DNA of 64,000 nucleotides, from NCBI RefSeq assembly GCF_900142605.1, contig NZ_FRBL01000007.1, positions 529,782 through 593,781 on the forward strand. The letters run 5' to 3'. This document shows positions 1 through 8,482 of the stretch, in pieces. This stretch comes from Chitinophaga jiangningensis (GTDB taxonomy: Bacteria; Bacteroidota; Bacteroidia; Chitinophagales; Chitinophagaceae). Made by a program: the position numbers and the translations under genes. Each line of letters starts with the position of its first letter. The stretch's first letter is position 1. Below the pieces are notes generated by a model, which saw only the letters and a program-made list of their open reading frames with translations, was not told where the DNA came from and searched no databases.

Positions 1-1
1 C

Positions 2-1381
2 CATGCACGTCCGTACATCACCTTTGACGTGGTAAACCGTTACCTGCGGTTCCTCGGTTATAAAGTTCGTTACGTTCGTAATATCACCGACGCCGGCCAC
101 TTCGAAGAAGAAGGCCGCGAAGCAGAAGATAAAATCTCCAAAAAAGCAATCCTGGAAAAGCTGGAGCCAATGGAGCTGGTACAGAAATATACAAATCTGT
201 ACCACTGGGCTATGCTGCAGTTCAACAACCTGGAACCGAGCATTGAGCCTACCGCTACCGGCCACATCATCGAGCAGATTGAAATGATCAAAACGATCAT
301 GGAAAAAGGCTATGCCTATGAGGTGGATGGCAACGTGTATTTTGATGTGAAGAAATACGCCGCCAGCTACGACTATGGTATTTTAAGTGGCCGTGTGCTG
401 GAAGACATGCTGGAAACCACCCGCGAGCTGGATGGCCAGGAAGAAAAGCGTAATAAAGTAGACTTTGCCTTGTGGAAAAAGGCACCACCGGAGCATATCA
501 TGCGCTGGCCAAGCCCATGGGGAGAAGGCTTCCCGGGATGGCACATCGAATGCTCTGCCATGAGTGCCAAATACCTGGGTTCACAGTTTGATATTCACGG
601 TGGTGGTATGGACCTGCAGTTCCCACACCATGAGTGCGAAATCGCCCAGAGCGAAATTGCCCATGGGGAACTGATGGCACGCTACTGGATGCATAATAAC
701 ATGATCACTATCAACGGCCGCAAAATGGGTAAGTCGTATGGTAACACCATTACCCTTACCGAAATGTTTTCCGGCAACAATCCACAGCTGGAAAAAGGCT
801 ACAGCCCAATGGTGATCCGCTTCTTTGTATTGCAAACGCATTACCGCGGTACACTGGACTTCTCCAATGAAGCACTGCTGGCCGCCGAAAAAGGTTTACA
901 GCGTTTGTGGGCTGCATATGAAGTATTGCAGAAACTGACTTATACCGGTAACGGACAGCCAATCAATGAGGAGCTGGATAAGCAGGTGCGTCAGTTATGC
1001 GCAGAACTGCCTGAGTTCATGAATGACGATTTCAACACCGCTAAAGTAATGGCCAACCTGTTTGAGCTGGCACCGGTGATCAACTCCCTGAAAGGCGGCC
1101 AGATAAAAATGCATGAAATCAGTGAAGATACCTTTAACCTCATGCTGCATTCCTGGAAGACTTACCTGGTGGACATTCTGGGCATTCAGATGGAAGTGCT
1201 GGGAACAGATGAGGACAAACTGGATGGCGTACTGCAAATGCTGATCAACATGCGTAAGGAAGCAAAAGCCCGTAAGGATTATGCTACTTCCGACAAGATT
1301 CGCAATGAGCTGCTGGCGGTAGGTATCCAGCTGAAGGATGAAAAAGATGGCAGTGTTTCCTACTCCATCGTGCAGGACTAA
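2..1381 (+). CDS. cysS: Cysteinyl-tRNA synthetase, 5' end outside window
   Basis: This enzyme charges tRNA-Cys with cysteine in the cytoplasm. The reading frame is open from base 2, and its first visible residues, HARPYI, are the end of the HIGH signature, so about 30-40 N-terminal residues lie outside the window. The Zn-site region is visible (GWHIECSAM and HHECEIAQ), as is the second class I signature, KMGKS in the RKMGKSYGN segment. A helical anticodon-binding region follows, ending in a typical DKIRNELL segment. The visible 459 residues fit the usual total of 490-500. The next gene starts 18 bases downstream on the same strand, so the two may be co-transcribed, although the functions are unrelated. 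Confidence 0.97.
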   Translation, partial: HARPYITFDVVNRYLRFLGYKVRYVRNITDAGHFEEEGREAEDKISKKAILEKLEPMELVQKYTNLYHWAMLQFNNLEPSIEPTATGHIIEQIEMIKTIMEKGYAYEVDGNVYFDVKKYAASYDYGILSGRVLEDMLETTRELDGQEEKRNKVDFALWKKAPPEHIMRWPSPWGEGFPGWHIECSAMSAKYLGSQFDIHGGGMDLQFPHHECEIAQSEIAHGELMARYWMHNNMITINGRKMGKSYGNTITLTEMFSGNNPQLEKGYSPMVIRFFVLQTHYRGTLDFSNEALLAAEKGLQRLWAAYEVLQKLTYTGNGQPINEELDKQVRQLCAELPEFMNDDFNTAKVMANLFELAPVINSLKGGQIKMHEISEDTFNLMLHSWKTYLVDILGIQMEVLGTDEDKLDGVLQMLINMRKEAKARKDYATSDKIRNELLAVGIQLKDEKDGSVSYSIVQD

Positions 1382-1399
1382 TTGATATTTTAAGCAAGA

Positions 1400-2401
1400 A
1401 TGAAGATAATGCGTAAAGCTCTGATCGCGCTGACAGCACTGGCCATGACGGTAGGTGCCTGTCAGCAGAATGGAAAAACTGAGGAAGGTAAAAACGACAG
1501 TACAGGTGCCAGCAAGGTAGACCGCATACAGGTACCGGTGCCGGTGTTTTCGGAGGATTCCGCCTATGCTTACACTGCAAAGCAGGTGAGCTTTGGCCCG
1601 AGAATTCCTAATACACCAGCCCAGGAAAAATGTGCTGCCTGGCTGATTGCCAGCCTGAAACAATGGGCGGATACGGTGTATGTACAGCGTACAACTGTAA
1701 CAGGTCCTAAAGGTGAAAAACTCCCTTGTATCAACATTGTAGGTAGTTTTAACCCGGCCGCCAAACAGCGCGTGCTGTTGCTGGCACACTGGGATACCCG
1801 CCCTATTGCGGATGAAGATGCCTTTGACAAAACTAAAAAACTCGATGGTGCAGATGACGGCGGCAGCGGTGTGGCCGTACTGCTCGAAGCGGCCAGGAAT
1901 TTTAAAACGCAACGGCCGGATGCCGGAGTGGATATTTTGCTGGTGGATGTGGAAGACTTTGGTGATCCATCCAATGAAAATTCGTTCTGTCTGGGTACCC
2001 AATATTGGGCTAAAAACCCGCATGTGCCGGGTTACAAAGCCAACTATGGCATTCTGCTGGATATGGTAGGCGGACGCGGTTCCCAGTTCTACATGGAAAA
2101 GGCCTCCCAGCAATATGCGCCAGGCCCTATGAGAATGTTCTGGGACGTAGCCAATCAAATTGGCTACTCTGACATCTTCCGATATGAAGACTATGGTTCC
2201 TATATTACCGATGATCATATACCGGTAAACACCATTGCCAACATACCTACTTTTGATGTGCTGGCCTGGCAGGCCAGTGGTCAGTTTCCTTCACACTGGC
2301 ATACTACCAACGATAATATGAGTGTGATAGACAAACGTACCCTGAAAGCAGTGGGTCAAACCATTCTTCAGGTGATCTACACACAACCTTTCTCCTACTA
2401 A
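1400..2401 (+). CDS. M28-family glutaminyl-peptide cyclotransferase-like lipoprotein
   Basis: This is a 333-residue M28 metallopeptidase-fold protein of the glutaminyl cyclase type, which converts N-terminal Gln to pyroglutamate; some relatives are aminopeptidases. A signal peptide ends at a lipobox with Cys21 (VGAC), so it is probably membrane-anchored in the periplasm or on the surface. Metal-site motifs are in order: AHWDTRP (about 129-135), ADDGGSG (151-157), the VDVEDFG pair (E185, D186), ITDDH (about D272) and HWHTTND (H301). The VEDFG and HWHTTND signatures favour glutaminyl cyclase over a plain aminopeptidase. The ATG at 1400 and another at 1409 both give a workable signal peptide. 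The activity is inferred from family membership. Confidence 0.85.
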   Translation: MKIMRKALIALTALAMTVGACQQNGKTEEGKNDSTGASKVDRIQVPVPVFSEDSAYAYTAKQVSFGPRIPNTPAQEKCAAWLIASLKQWADTVYVQRTTVTGPKGEKLPCINIVGSFNPAAKQRVLLLAHWDTRPIADEDAFDKTKKLDGADDGGSGVAVLLEAARNFKTQRPDAGVDILLVDVEDFGDPSNENSFCLGTQYWAKNPHVPGYKANYGILLDMVGGRGSQFYMEKASQQYAPGPMRMFWDVANQIGYSDIFRYEDYGSYITDDHIPVNTIANIPTFDVLAWQASGQFPSHWHTTNDNMSVIDKRTLKAVGQTILQVIYTQPFSY

Positions 2402-2474
2402 AAAACTTTTGCGGGTTTGTAGCATGAAAGGCAGATGACATATACAATGCGTAGTGGTGTCTTAATTTAGTGCT

Positions 2475-3098
2475 ATGAGCCTGCAGGGAAGTTTATTCGG
2501 TCAGGATAACAATCACAAACAGGAGATCAACCTGGAAAATGGTCTCCTGGAATATTATCCGCATTTTTTTACTCCAACGGACAGCGACCGGATTTTCCAG
2601 CAGCTTATTGCTACCATTACCTGGAAGCAGGAATCCATGCGCATGTATGGGCGTGAAGTCCTGTTTCCACGGTTGATGGCCTGGTACGGGGATGCCAACA
2701 GTTCCTATTCTTTTTCAGGTAATACTTTTAAACCTTTGCCATGGACAGCCGAACTGACCATGATCAGGGATCGTGTGGCAATGGCCGCCGGCACTACGTT
2801 TAACAGCGTATTGCTGAATTATTACCGTAGTGGTAATGATTCCATGGGGTGGCATGCAGATGATGAGCCGGAGCTGGGGAAAAATCCGGTGATCGGTTCT
2901 GTAAATATGGGCGCTACGCGGCGATTTCTGCTGCGCCACCGTTATCACCAAGACCTGAAATACGAGATTGCGCTTGAACATGGCTCTCTCCTGCTGATGA
3001 AGGGCGAGCTGCAACATTTCTGGGAACACCAGGTTCCAAAAACGGCCAAGCCTGTAGGCCCCCGCATCAACCTTACGTTCAGATATATCTATCCATAA
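2475..3098 (+). CDS. AlkB-type 2-oxoglutarate/Fe(II) DNA dioxygenase
   Basis: This 207-residue protein belongs to the AlkB superfamily, which repairs 1-methyladenine and 3-methylcytosine in DNA or RNA by oxidative demethylation. The iron ligands are visible as H127 and D129 in GWHADDE and H185 in HFWEHQVPK. The 2-oxoglutarate-binding arginine lies in PRINLTFR (R197 and R203). The substrate-side RLMAWYGD and LLNYYRSG segments resemble the ALKBH2/ALKBH3 type more than E. coli AlkB. The next gene, a SIR2-like protein, begins 14 bases downstream on the same strand, which suggests co-transcription. Confidence 0.92.
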   Translation: MSLQGSLFGQDNNHKQEINLENGLLEYYPHFFTPTDSDRIFQQLIATITWKQESMRMYGREVLFPRLMAWYGDANSSYSFSGNTFKPLPWTAELTMIRDRVAMAAGTTFNSVLLNYYRSGNDSMGWHADDEPELGKNPVIGSVNMGATRRFLLRHRYHQDLKYEIALEHGSLLLMKGELQHFWEHQVPKTAKPVGPRINLTFRYIYP

Positions 3099-3112
3099 AA
3101 CCGTTACACCAC

Positions 3113-4015
3113 ATGAAGAACCTGGTTTTATTAATCGGAAATGACATCAATAACATTTCCGCCGGCCTGAGCTGGAAAGACCTGCTACAGGATATTATCA
3201 CCTATTGTCACACTTCGGGCTGTATTGAAATTGATGAAAAGAAGCCGTTTCCGCTCCTTTATGAAGAAATCTTCCTGACGGCCATCCGGCAGCATCATAT
3301 GAAAGAAAAGGACCTGAAAGCCTTTATTGCAGGCAAAACTGCACAGATCACTCCCAACCAGCTGCATACTGCCATCAGGGCACTTCAGCCGGAGCACATC
3401 CTCACTACCAATTATGAATTTACCCTGGAAGGAAGCACTCCCACTGAAAATACAAGCCTGATCAGGGAAACCACCTTTAGCATTTTCAGAAAGTATACAA
3501 TGGATAACATCCATTACTGGCACATTCATGGCGACTGTCTTAATCCGATGAGTATAAACCTCGGCTTTGAGCACTATGGTGGCCAGTTGCAGCTGATGCG
3601 AAATTATGTGGTAAGTGGCACTATGTACACCAATAAAGCAGTACCAAAGGAATCGCTGATTCGCAGAATAAAGAACAAGGAAATATACTTTCATTCCTGG
3701 ATAGACCTTTTTTTCACAAAGGATATACACATCTTCGGGCTATCGCTGGACTTCGTAGAGTCGGACCTGTGGTGGCTGCTTACCTACAGGGCACGACAAA
3801 AGTTCCATCACAAAACGATCAGCGTTCCTAACAACATTTATTACTATATCCCTGAAGCCTATACGGAGCGCTCCAAGTTCAAATTAGACCTGTTGAAGGC
3901 CAATGGCGTCACGGTAGTAAGCATGCCGGCACCCACCAAACTGGCTTATTACCAGGGAATCATTGAAAAAATCGGGAAAACAAAGCCTGTACGGGATACA
4001 GCTATTGCACTTTAG
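3113..4015 (+). CDS. SIR2-like domain protein
   Basis: This 300-residue protein looks like a divergent SIR2_2-type Rossmann domain. The N-terminus IGNDIN occupies the place of the sirtuin GxG loop and is followed by LSWKDLL. ILTTNYE (N100) and WHIHGD (H137-D141) match the Asn and His positions of the NAD pocket, and IFGLSLDFVESD (about 208-218) is the usual SIR2_2 C-terminal motif. There is no zinc-binding cysteine module, so it is not a classical deacetylase. Proteins of this family include NADases used in anti-phage systems, but many have no known role. It has no associated helicase, TIR or Ago gene here; its only close partner is the AlkB gene 14 bases upstream. The function is therefore open. 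Confidence 0.75.
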   Translation: MKNLVLLIGNDINNISAGLSWKDLLQDIITYCHTSGCIEIDEKKPFPLLYEEIFLTAIRQHHMKEKDLKAFIAGKTAQITPNQLHTAIRALQPEHILTTNYEFTLEGSTPTENTSLIRETTFSIFRKYTMDNIHYWHIHGDCLNPMSINLGFEHYGGQLQLMRNYVVSGTMYTNKAVPKESLIRRIKNKEIYFHSWIDLFFTKDIHIFGLSLDFVESDLWWLLTYRARQKFHHKTISVPNNIYYYIPEAYTERSKFKLDLLKANGVTVVSMPAPTKLAYYQGIIEKIGKTKPVRDTAIAL

Positions 4016-4125
4016 ATTACTCAACGACCCGAAAAACCGGCAATTTCTTTGCAAAACTGATTGAGATGTAACAAAATGCAGAACCTGAACGCTTGCATTG
4101 TTGTTAAAGTTTAAAATCTTAGTCT

Positions 4126-5190
4126 ATGTTATTGAAATTAGCAATTGCCATGAGCACGCTCTTCTTTGCACCGGAGCCGGAGCAAGGCGGCCCCAAAACC
4201 CAGGTGATGTACGTAAAGGAAAACAAGGTGCCATGCACGGGAGTGGCCCCCATGGAATGCTTGCAGGTGAGAACGGAGAATGAATCAGAGTGGTCCAACC
4301 TGTATACCAACATCCAGGGATTCAACTATCAGCCCGGATATCAGTATAAACTGCTGGTAACCGTGTCCAACATTAAAAACCCTCCTGCTGATGGCTCTTC
4401 CCTTAAATACACCTTGAAAAAGGTGATGTATAAAAAGAAGGTGGCAGTGAGCAACAGTGGAAATCCTTTTGTTAGCGGTAAGCGCTGGACACTGGTGGAA
4501 ATGAACGGATCGCCCATCACATCAGGCAAAATCTGGTTAGAGTTTGATCCATCCGGAAGCCGCTACCATGGCAATGGTGGCTGTAATGGCATTGGTGGTG
4601 AGTTCAAACAAAATGCGACTGCCGGTATCGTAAGTTTCACCCGCGGCATGAGTACCATGATGGCCTGCATCGACGAGAACGATATGCGCAACGAAACCAA
4701 TTTCCAACGCTCGCTGGAACAAAAAACCTACAACTACCGTGTGGAAAATGGCCGCCTGAACCTATACGGCAATGGCCGCCGCCTGTTGTCATTTAAACAA
4801 GGCGCCGGTGAAGAAAAACCACAGCAGCAACCGGACGTATGGGCTTTTATCTCCAGTAAAAGATGGAACCTGATCCAACTGCATGGAACCACGATTAACG
4901 AACCTGGCATCTACCTCGAATTTGATCCTGCTAAAGGCCGTTACCATGGCCGCGGTGGGTGCAATATCGTAAATGGCACCTTTAAGCATACTGCCACTAC
5001 CGTGACGATGGGCCCGGGAATGAGTACCCGTATGGCTTGCGGCGAAGCGATTATGAAAAGAGAAACTGAATTCATGAAAGCAATCGGCAGTAAAACCTAT
5101 AAGTTCGACGTGGCGGAACAAACGCTTAACTTCTACGAAAAAGATAAGCTGGTGATGATCTTTGGGATGACTGATAAAGAACAAAAATAA
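4126..5190 (+). CDS. Secreted DUF4377 protein with two META domains
   Basis: The 354-residue protein starts with a short hydrophobic, signal-like segment (about 1-15). A DUF4377-like region follows (about 25-105). Two tandem META domains come next, at about 117-225 and 240-350, each opening with KRW(T/N)L. Each repeat holds the same cysteine pair, in GGCN and in MxACxxE (C153 and C181 in the first copy), probably a disulfide each. META domains occur in HslJ-type envelope stress proteins, but their molecular role is not established. No lipobox is visible. A strong bidirectional terminator follows and separates it from a convergent gene. Confidence 0.8.
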   Translation: MLLKLAIAMSTLFFAPEPEQGGPKTQVMYVKENKVPCTGVAPMECLQVRTENESEWSNLYTNIQGFNYQPGYQYKLLVTVSNIKNPPADGSSLKYTLKKVMYKKKVAVSNSGNPFVSGKRWTLVEMNGSPITSGKIWLEFDPSGSRYHGNGGCNGIGGEFKQNATAGIVSFTRGMSTMMACIDENDMRNETNFQRSLEQKTYNYRVENGRLNLYGNGRRLLSFKQGAGEEKPQQQPDVWAFISSKRWNLIQLHGTTINEPGIYLEFDPAKGRYHGRGGCNIVNGTFKHTATTVTMGPGMSTRMACGEAIMKRETEFMKAIGSKTYKFDVAEQTLNFYEKDKLVMIFGMTDKEQK

Positions 5191-5206
5191 TTCCCTCACA
5201 TTTTCA

Positions 5207-5247
5207 TAAAAAAAATACCCTCGCCTTATGACGAGGGTATTTTTTTT
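5207..5247. terminator. Bidirectional intrinsic terminator
   Basis: The arms ATACCCTCG (5215-5223) and CGAGGGTAT (5232-5240) form a perfect 9-bp stem with an 8-base loop. Seven T follow on the plus strand and eight A precede it, which gives a T-run on the minus strand. It sits between two convergent genes and can serve both. Confidence 0.92.
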
Positions 5248-5266
5248 GCGCCTGCCATGCAGCCGT

Positions 5267-5635
5267 TTACCTCCGTGGTAAATTGGCCGCCAGCATTGCA
5301 TTGGAGTTGTATTCAAACATCAATGAATTGGAAGGATTATCTCCTACCGTTACCGTTACTGGTACAACACCCGCTTTATGAGGCGGCACCTGCACCAGGA
5401 GGTAGTCGTTGGATGCATAGAGCACTACGGCCTTTGCATCGCCGAATACCACGGTATTTTCCAGCTTATTGGTGCTGAAACCATTACCCTTGATCCGGAT
5501 AAAATTACCTGCATTTCCAGCAGTGGTAATTTTAGCGATAGGGTCCTTTCTTTCACTTTCCTTCTTTGGGGTGCACGCTAGCATGCATGTTAATAACAAT
5601 ACAAGGGGCGTCACAAACAATGTCAACTTTTTCAT
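5267..5635 (-). CDS. Small IPT/TIG-domain lipoprotein
   Basis: This 122-residue protein has a signal peptide ending in a lipobox with Cys21 (MLAC), so it is exported and lipidated. The rest forms one IPT/TIG immunoglobulin-like domain (about 30-112), with the typical RIKGNGFS and ADVxxxxxNDYLLVQVPPH pattern and a VPVTVTVGDN strand. Such domains are common at the N-terminus of larger surface proteins beside SusCD loci; here the domain stands alone. A match to the Bacteroidota -7 box lies 74 bases upstream at 5709-5716. The role is unknown. Confidence 0.75.
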   Translation of the reverse strand: MKKLTLFVTPLVLLLTCMLACTPKKESERKDPIAKITTAGNAGNFIRIKGNGFSTNKLENTVVFGDAKAVVLYASNDYLLVQVPPHKAGVVPVTVTVGDNPSNSLMFEYNSNAMLAANLPRR

Positions 5636-5708
5636 TCTTATTCTTTTTTGGGGGTAAACAAACCCTGGTTAAAATACTTCAATACCCTTTTTGGTATCGA
5701 TGCGGTCG

Positions 5709-5716
5709 CAAAGTTA
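5709..5716 (-). promoter_or_regulatory. Candidate -7 promoter box for the IPT/TIG gene
   Basis: Read on the minus strand this is TAACTTTG, a full match to the Bacteroidota consensus TAnnTTTG. No clear TTTG -33 element is seen at the expected distance. A perfect inverted repeat (CTACGCA and TGCGTAG, 5725-5745) lies just upstream, where a regulator could bind. Confidence 0.5.
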
Positions 5717-5758
5717 CAACACCTCTACGCATTCTATCTGCGTAGTTCCAACATAAAT

Positions 5759-5779
5759 TAAAAAACCGTATTACTACGG
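5759..5779 (-). terminator. Probable terminator of the sdhCAB operon
   Basis: On the minus strand the arms CCGTA and TACGG (5775-5779 and 5766-5770) enclose a 4-base loop and are followed directly by TTTTTT. The stem is only 5 bp, so this is a moderate call. It lies 16 bases past the sdhB stop codon. Confidence 0.5.
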
Positions 5780-5794
5780 GGACGGCTGTATGAA

Positions 5795-6541
5795 TTATTT
5801 ACGTAAGATATGCGCCTTGTTAAACTCCCAGTTCATGCGGGCAATATGCAGTACTGAAATTTCCTGCGGACACACTACTTCACAGGCTTCCGTATTCGTA
5901 CAATGTCCAAACCCTTCCGCATCCATCTGGTTTACCATATGCAGTACCCTGTCCTGCGCTTCTTCTTTCCCCTGGGGCAGTAAAGCCATATGCGTGATTT
6001 TGGCACTCGTAAATAAGGCCGCACTGGAGTTTTTGCACACCGCAACACAGGCGCCGCAGCCAATGCAGGCCGCTGCATCAAATGCCGATTCTGCCAGCGG
6101 TGAGGAGATGCGTGTAGTATTCGCTTCCGGCGCCTGGCCCGTGTTTACGGATATAAAACCTCCCGACTGTATAATCCGGTCAAAAGAAGACCGGTCCACT
6201 TTTAAATCACATTTTACCGGGAAAGCCGTAGCCCTGAAGGGTTCTATATAAATCTCCTCTCCATCGCGGAAACTCCTCATATGCAGCTGGCAGGTAGTGG
6301 TATTTTTTAATGGCCCGTGCGGGCGACCATTGATCATCACGCCGCACTGCCCGCAAATCCCTTCCCTGCAGTCATGGTCAAACTCCACAGGTCGCACGCC
6401 CTGCTTCATCAATTGTTCATTCAGCACATCCAGCATTTCCAGGAACGACATGTCTTCATTCACATTCTGCAGCTCATAGGATTCCAGCTTTCCAGCGGAA
6501 TCAGTGTTTTCCTGTCGCCATACTTTTAATCGTATATGCAT
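5795..6541 (-). CDS. sdhB: Succinate dehydrogenase/fumarate reductase iron-sulfur subunit
   Basis: This 248-residue iron-sulfur subunit of succinate:quinone oxidoreductase carries electrons from the flavoprotein to the membrane cytochrome b. The [2Fe-2S] ferredoxin motif is CREGICGQCG (about 63-73) with a further Cys in TTTCQLHM. The C-terminal half holds CIGCGACVAVCKN and CTNTEACEVVCP, the ligands of the [4Fe-4S] and [3Fe-4S] clusters. It is the last gene of the sdhC-sdhA-sdhB operon and starts 24 bases after sdhA ends. Confidence 0.95.
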   Translation of the reverse strand: MHIRLKVWRQENTDSAGKLESYELQNVNEDMSFLEMLDVLNEQLMKQGVRPVEFDHDCREGICGQCGVMINGRPHGPLKNTTTCQLHMRSFRDGEEIYIEPFRATAFPVKCDLKVDRSSFDRIIQSGGFISVNTGQAPEANTTRISSPLAESAFDAAACIGCGACVAVCKNSSAALFTSAKITHMALLPQGKEEAQDRVLHMVNQMDAEGFGHCTNTEACEVVCPQEISVLHIARMNWEFNKAHILRK

Positions 6542-6565
6542 ATAGGTTATATTTTTCTGATGATG

Positions 6566-8476
6566 TTATTTATAGCTCCTCACTGTTGGTGTTACAAACT
6601 CAAAATGCAGCGGCTCCATATGCAGCTTGGGTGGCTGATCATTCCCTGTCCAGGCCCAGGCGGAGATAAAGGAGAAGTCTTTGTCGTTACGCAGCGCCTC
6701 TCCGTCCTGGGTCTGGTATTCCTCCCGGAAGTGTGCCCCGCAGGATTCGTTCCGCGTTAAGGCATCGTAGCACATCAGCTCTCCGAGTTCCAGGTAATCC
6801 GCTACGCGACCTGCTTTTTCCAATTCCGCATTCAGGCCAAGGCCGCCGGGTACATGGAGGTTGTTGTAAAACTCAGTCCTTAACGCTCTGATGTCGCTGA
6901 TGGCTGCCTGTAGTCCGGCTGCAGAGCGGGAAAGGCCGCATTTATCATATAAAATATGCCCCAGTTTACGGTGAAAATAATCCGTGGATTCTTTGCCCTG
7001 AATAGCCATCAATAGCTGCAATTGTTCTTTCACGGCTCTTTCCGCGGCCTCAAATGCAGGATGCTTAATATCAATTGGTCCTGATTTAATTTCATCTGCC
7101 AGGTAATTAGCCATGGTGTAAGGCGCAATGAAATAACCGTCGATACTGGCTTGCAGCAGCGAGTTTGCGCCCAGTCTGTTAGCACCGTGATCTGCGAAAT
7201 TGGCTTCTCCCAAAGCATATAAACCGGGAATAGTGGTCATCAGCTCATAATCCACCCACAGGCCGCCCATGGAAAAGTGTGCTGCCGGCGAAATCCGCAT
7301 AGGCTCTGTATAGGCGTTTACGTTAGTGATTTTTTCGTACATGCGAAACAGGTTACCGTACTTCTCCCTGATCTTGTCTTCTCCCTGTTCCCGGATAGCC
7401 CGGGAAAAGTCCAGATACACGGCATTTTTTAACGGTCCTATACCATAACCAGCGTCGATACGTTCTTTGGCCGCACGGGAGGCTATGTCCCTGGGGCTCA
7501 GGTTGCCGAAGGCCGGGTAACGTCTCTCCAGATAATAATCCCTTTCTTCTTCCGGAATTTGATTGGGAGGGCGCTGGTCGTCCTGCGTTTTAGGCACCCA
7601 GATACGGCCGTCGTTGCGGAGCGATTCCGACATAAGCGTGAGTTTCGACTGGTACTCCCCGGATTGTGGCAGGCTGGTGGGGTGAATTTGTGTCCAGCTG
7701 GGGTTGGCCATCAGTGCACCTTTTTTATGCGCCCGCCAGATGGCAGAGCCGTTACAGCCCATCGCCAGGGTGGATAGGAAATAGATTTTTCCAAAGCCAC
7801 CGGTAGCCAGTACCACTGCGTGTGCGCTATGCCGCTCAATGGCGCCTGTATCCATATTCCGGATAATCACCCCCCTCGCCTTTCCATCCATCACTACGAG
7901 GTCCAGCATTTCATGGCGGGTATATAGTTTTACATGCCCCTGGTGCACCTGGCGCATCAGCGCCTGGTAGGCGCCTAACAATAATTGCTGACCTGTTTGC
8001 CCTCTTGCGTAAAAGGTTCTGGATACCTGCACCCCGCCAAATGAGCGGTTGTTAAGATATCCGCCATATTCCCGGCCAAACGGAACGCCTTGCGCCACTG
8101 CCTGGTCGATCAGGCTGGCACTGCATTCTGCCAGACGGTATACGTTCGCTTCGCGTGCGCGGAAGTCGCCTCCCTTGATGGTATCGTAAAACATTCTGTA
8201 TACGCTGTCACCATCATTTTTATAATTCTTACAGGCATTCACTCCGCCCTGAGCGGCCACAGAATGGGCGCGCCTGGCGGAGTCCTGGAAGCAGAAGCTT
8301 TTCACATTGTAGCCCATCTCCCCCAGCGAAGCCGCCACGGAGCTGCCGGCAAGGCCTGTTCCTACCACGATGATGTCCAGCTTTTTGCGGTTGGCGGGAT
8401 TCACCAGCTTCGCATGTGCCTTGTAGTTATTCCACTTTTCTTCCAGTGGTCCCTGAGGTATTTTAGCATCCAGCAT
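6566..8476 (-). CDS. sdhA: Succinate dehydrogenase/fumarate reductase flavoprotein subunit
   Basis: This 636-residue catalytic subunit oxidises succinate to fumarate, or the reverse, at the cytoplasmic face of the inner membrane. The FAD-binding GTGLAGSSVAASLGE segment is near residue 38. The HSVAAQGGVNA motif carries the histidine that binds FAD covalently in this family. The HPTSLP segment, the PRDIASRA active-site region and the C-terminal RNDKDFSFISAWAW are all present. Length and gene order are those of the Bacteroidota type, with a single di-heme cytochrome b subunit. It starts 6 bases after sdhC, so translation is probably coupled. Confidence 0.96.
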   Translation of the reverse strand: MLDAKIPQGPLEEKWNNYKAHAKLVNPANRKKLDIIVVGTGLAGSSVAASLGEMGYNVKSFCFQDSARRAHSVAAQGGVNACKNYKNDGDSVYRMFYDTIKGGDFRAREANVYRLAECSASLIDQAVAQGVPFGREYGGYLNNRSFGGVQVSRTFYARGQTGQQLLLGAYQALMRQVHQGHVKLYTRHEMLDLVVMDGKARGVIIRNMDTGAIERHSAHAVVLATGGFGKIYFLSTLAMGCNGSAIWRAHKKGALMANPSWTQIHPTSLPQSGEYQSKLTLMSESLRNDGRIWVPKTQDDQRPPNQIPEEERDYYLERRYPAFGNLSPRDIASRAAKERIDAGYGIGPLKNAVYLDFSRAIREQGEDKIREKYGNLFRMYEKITNVNAYTEPMRISPAAHFSMGGLWVDYELMTTIPGLYALGEANFADHGANRLGANSLLQASIDGYFIAPYTMANYLADEIKSGPIDIKHPAFEAAERAVKEQLQLLMAIQGKESTDYFHRKLGHILYDKCGLSRSAAGLQAAISDIRALRTEFYNNLHVPGGLGLNAELEKAGRVADYLELGELMCYDALTRNESCGAHFREEYQTQDGEALRNDKDFSFISAWAWTGNDQPPKLHMEPLHFEFVTPTVRSYK

Positions 8477-8482
8477 GGCCAG

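Noticed and set aside
995..2218. A 407-codon open frame on the minus strand
   Set aside because: It lies antisense across cysS and the M28 gene, both clearly real. It has no recognisable domain and its residue composition is that of an antisense shadow.
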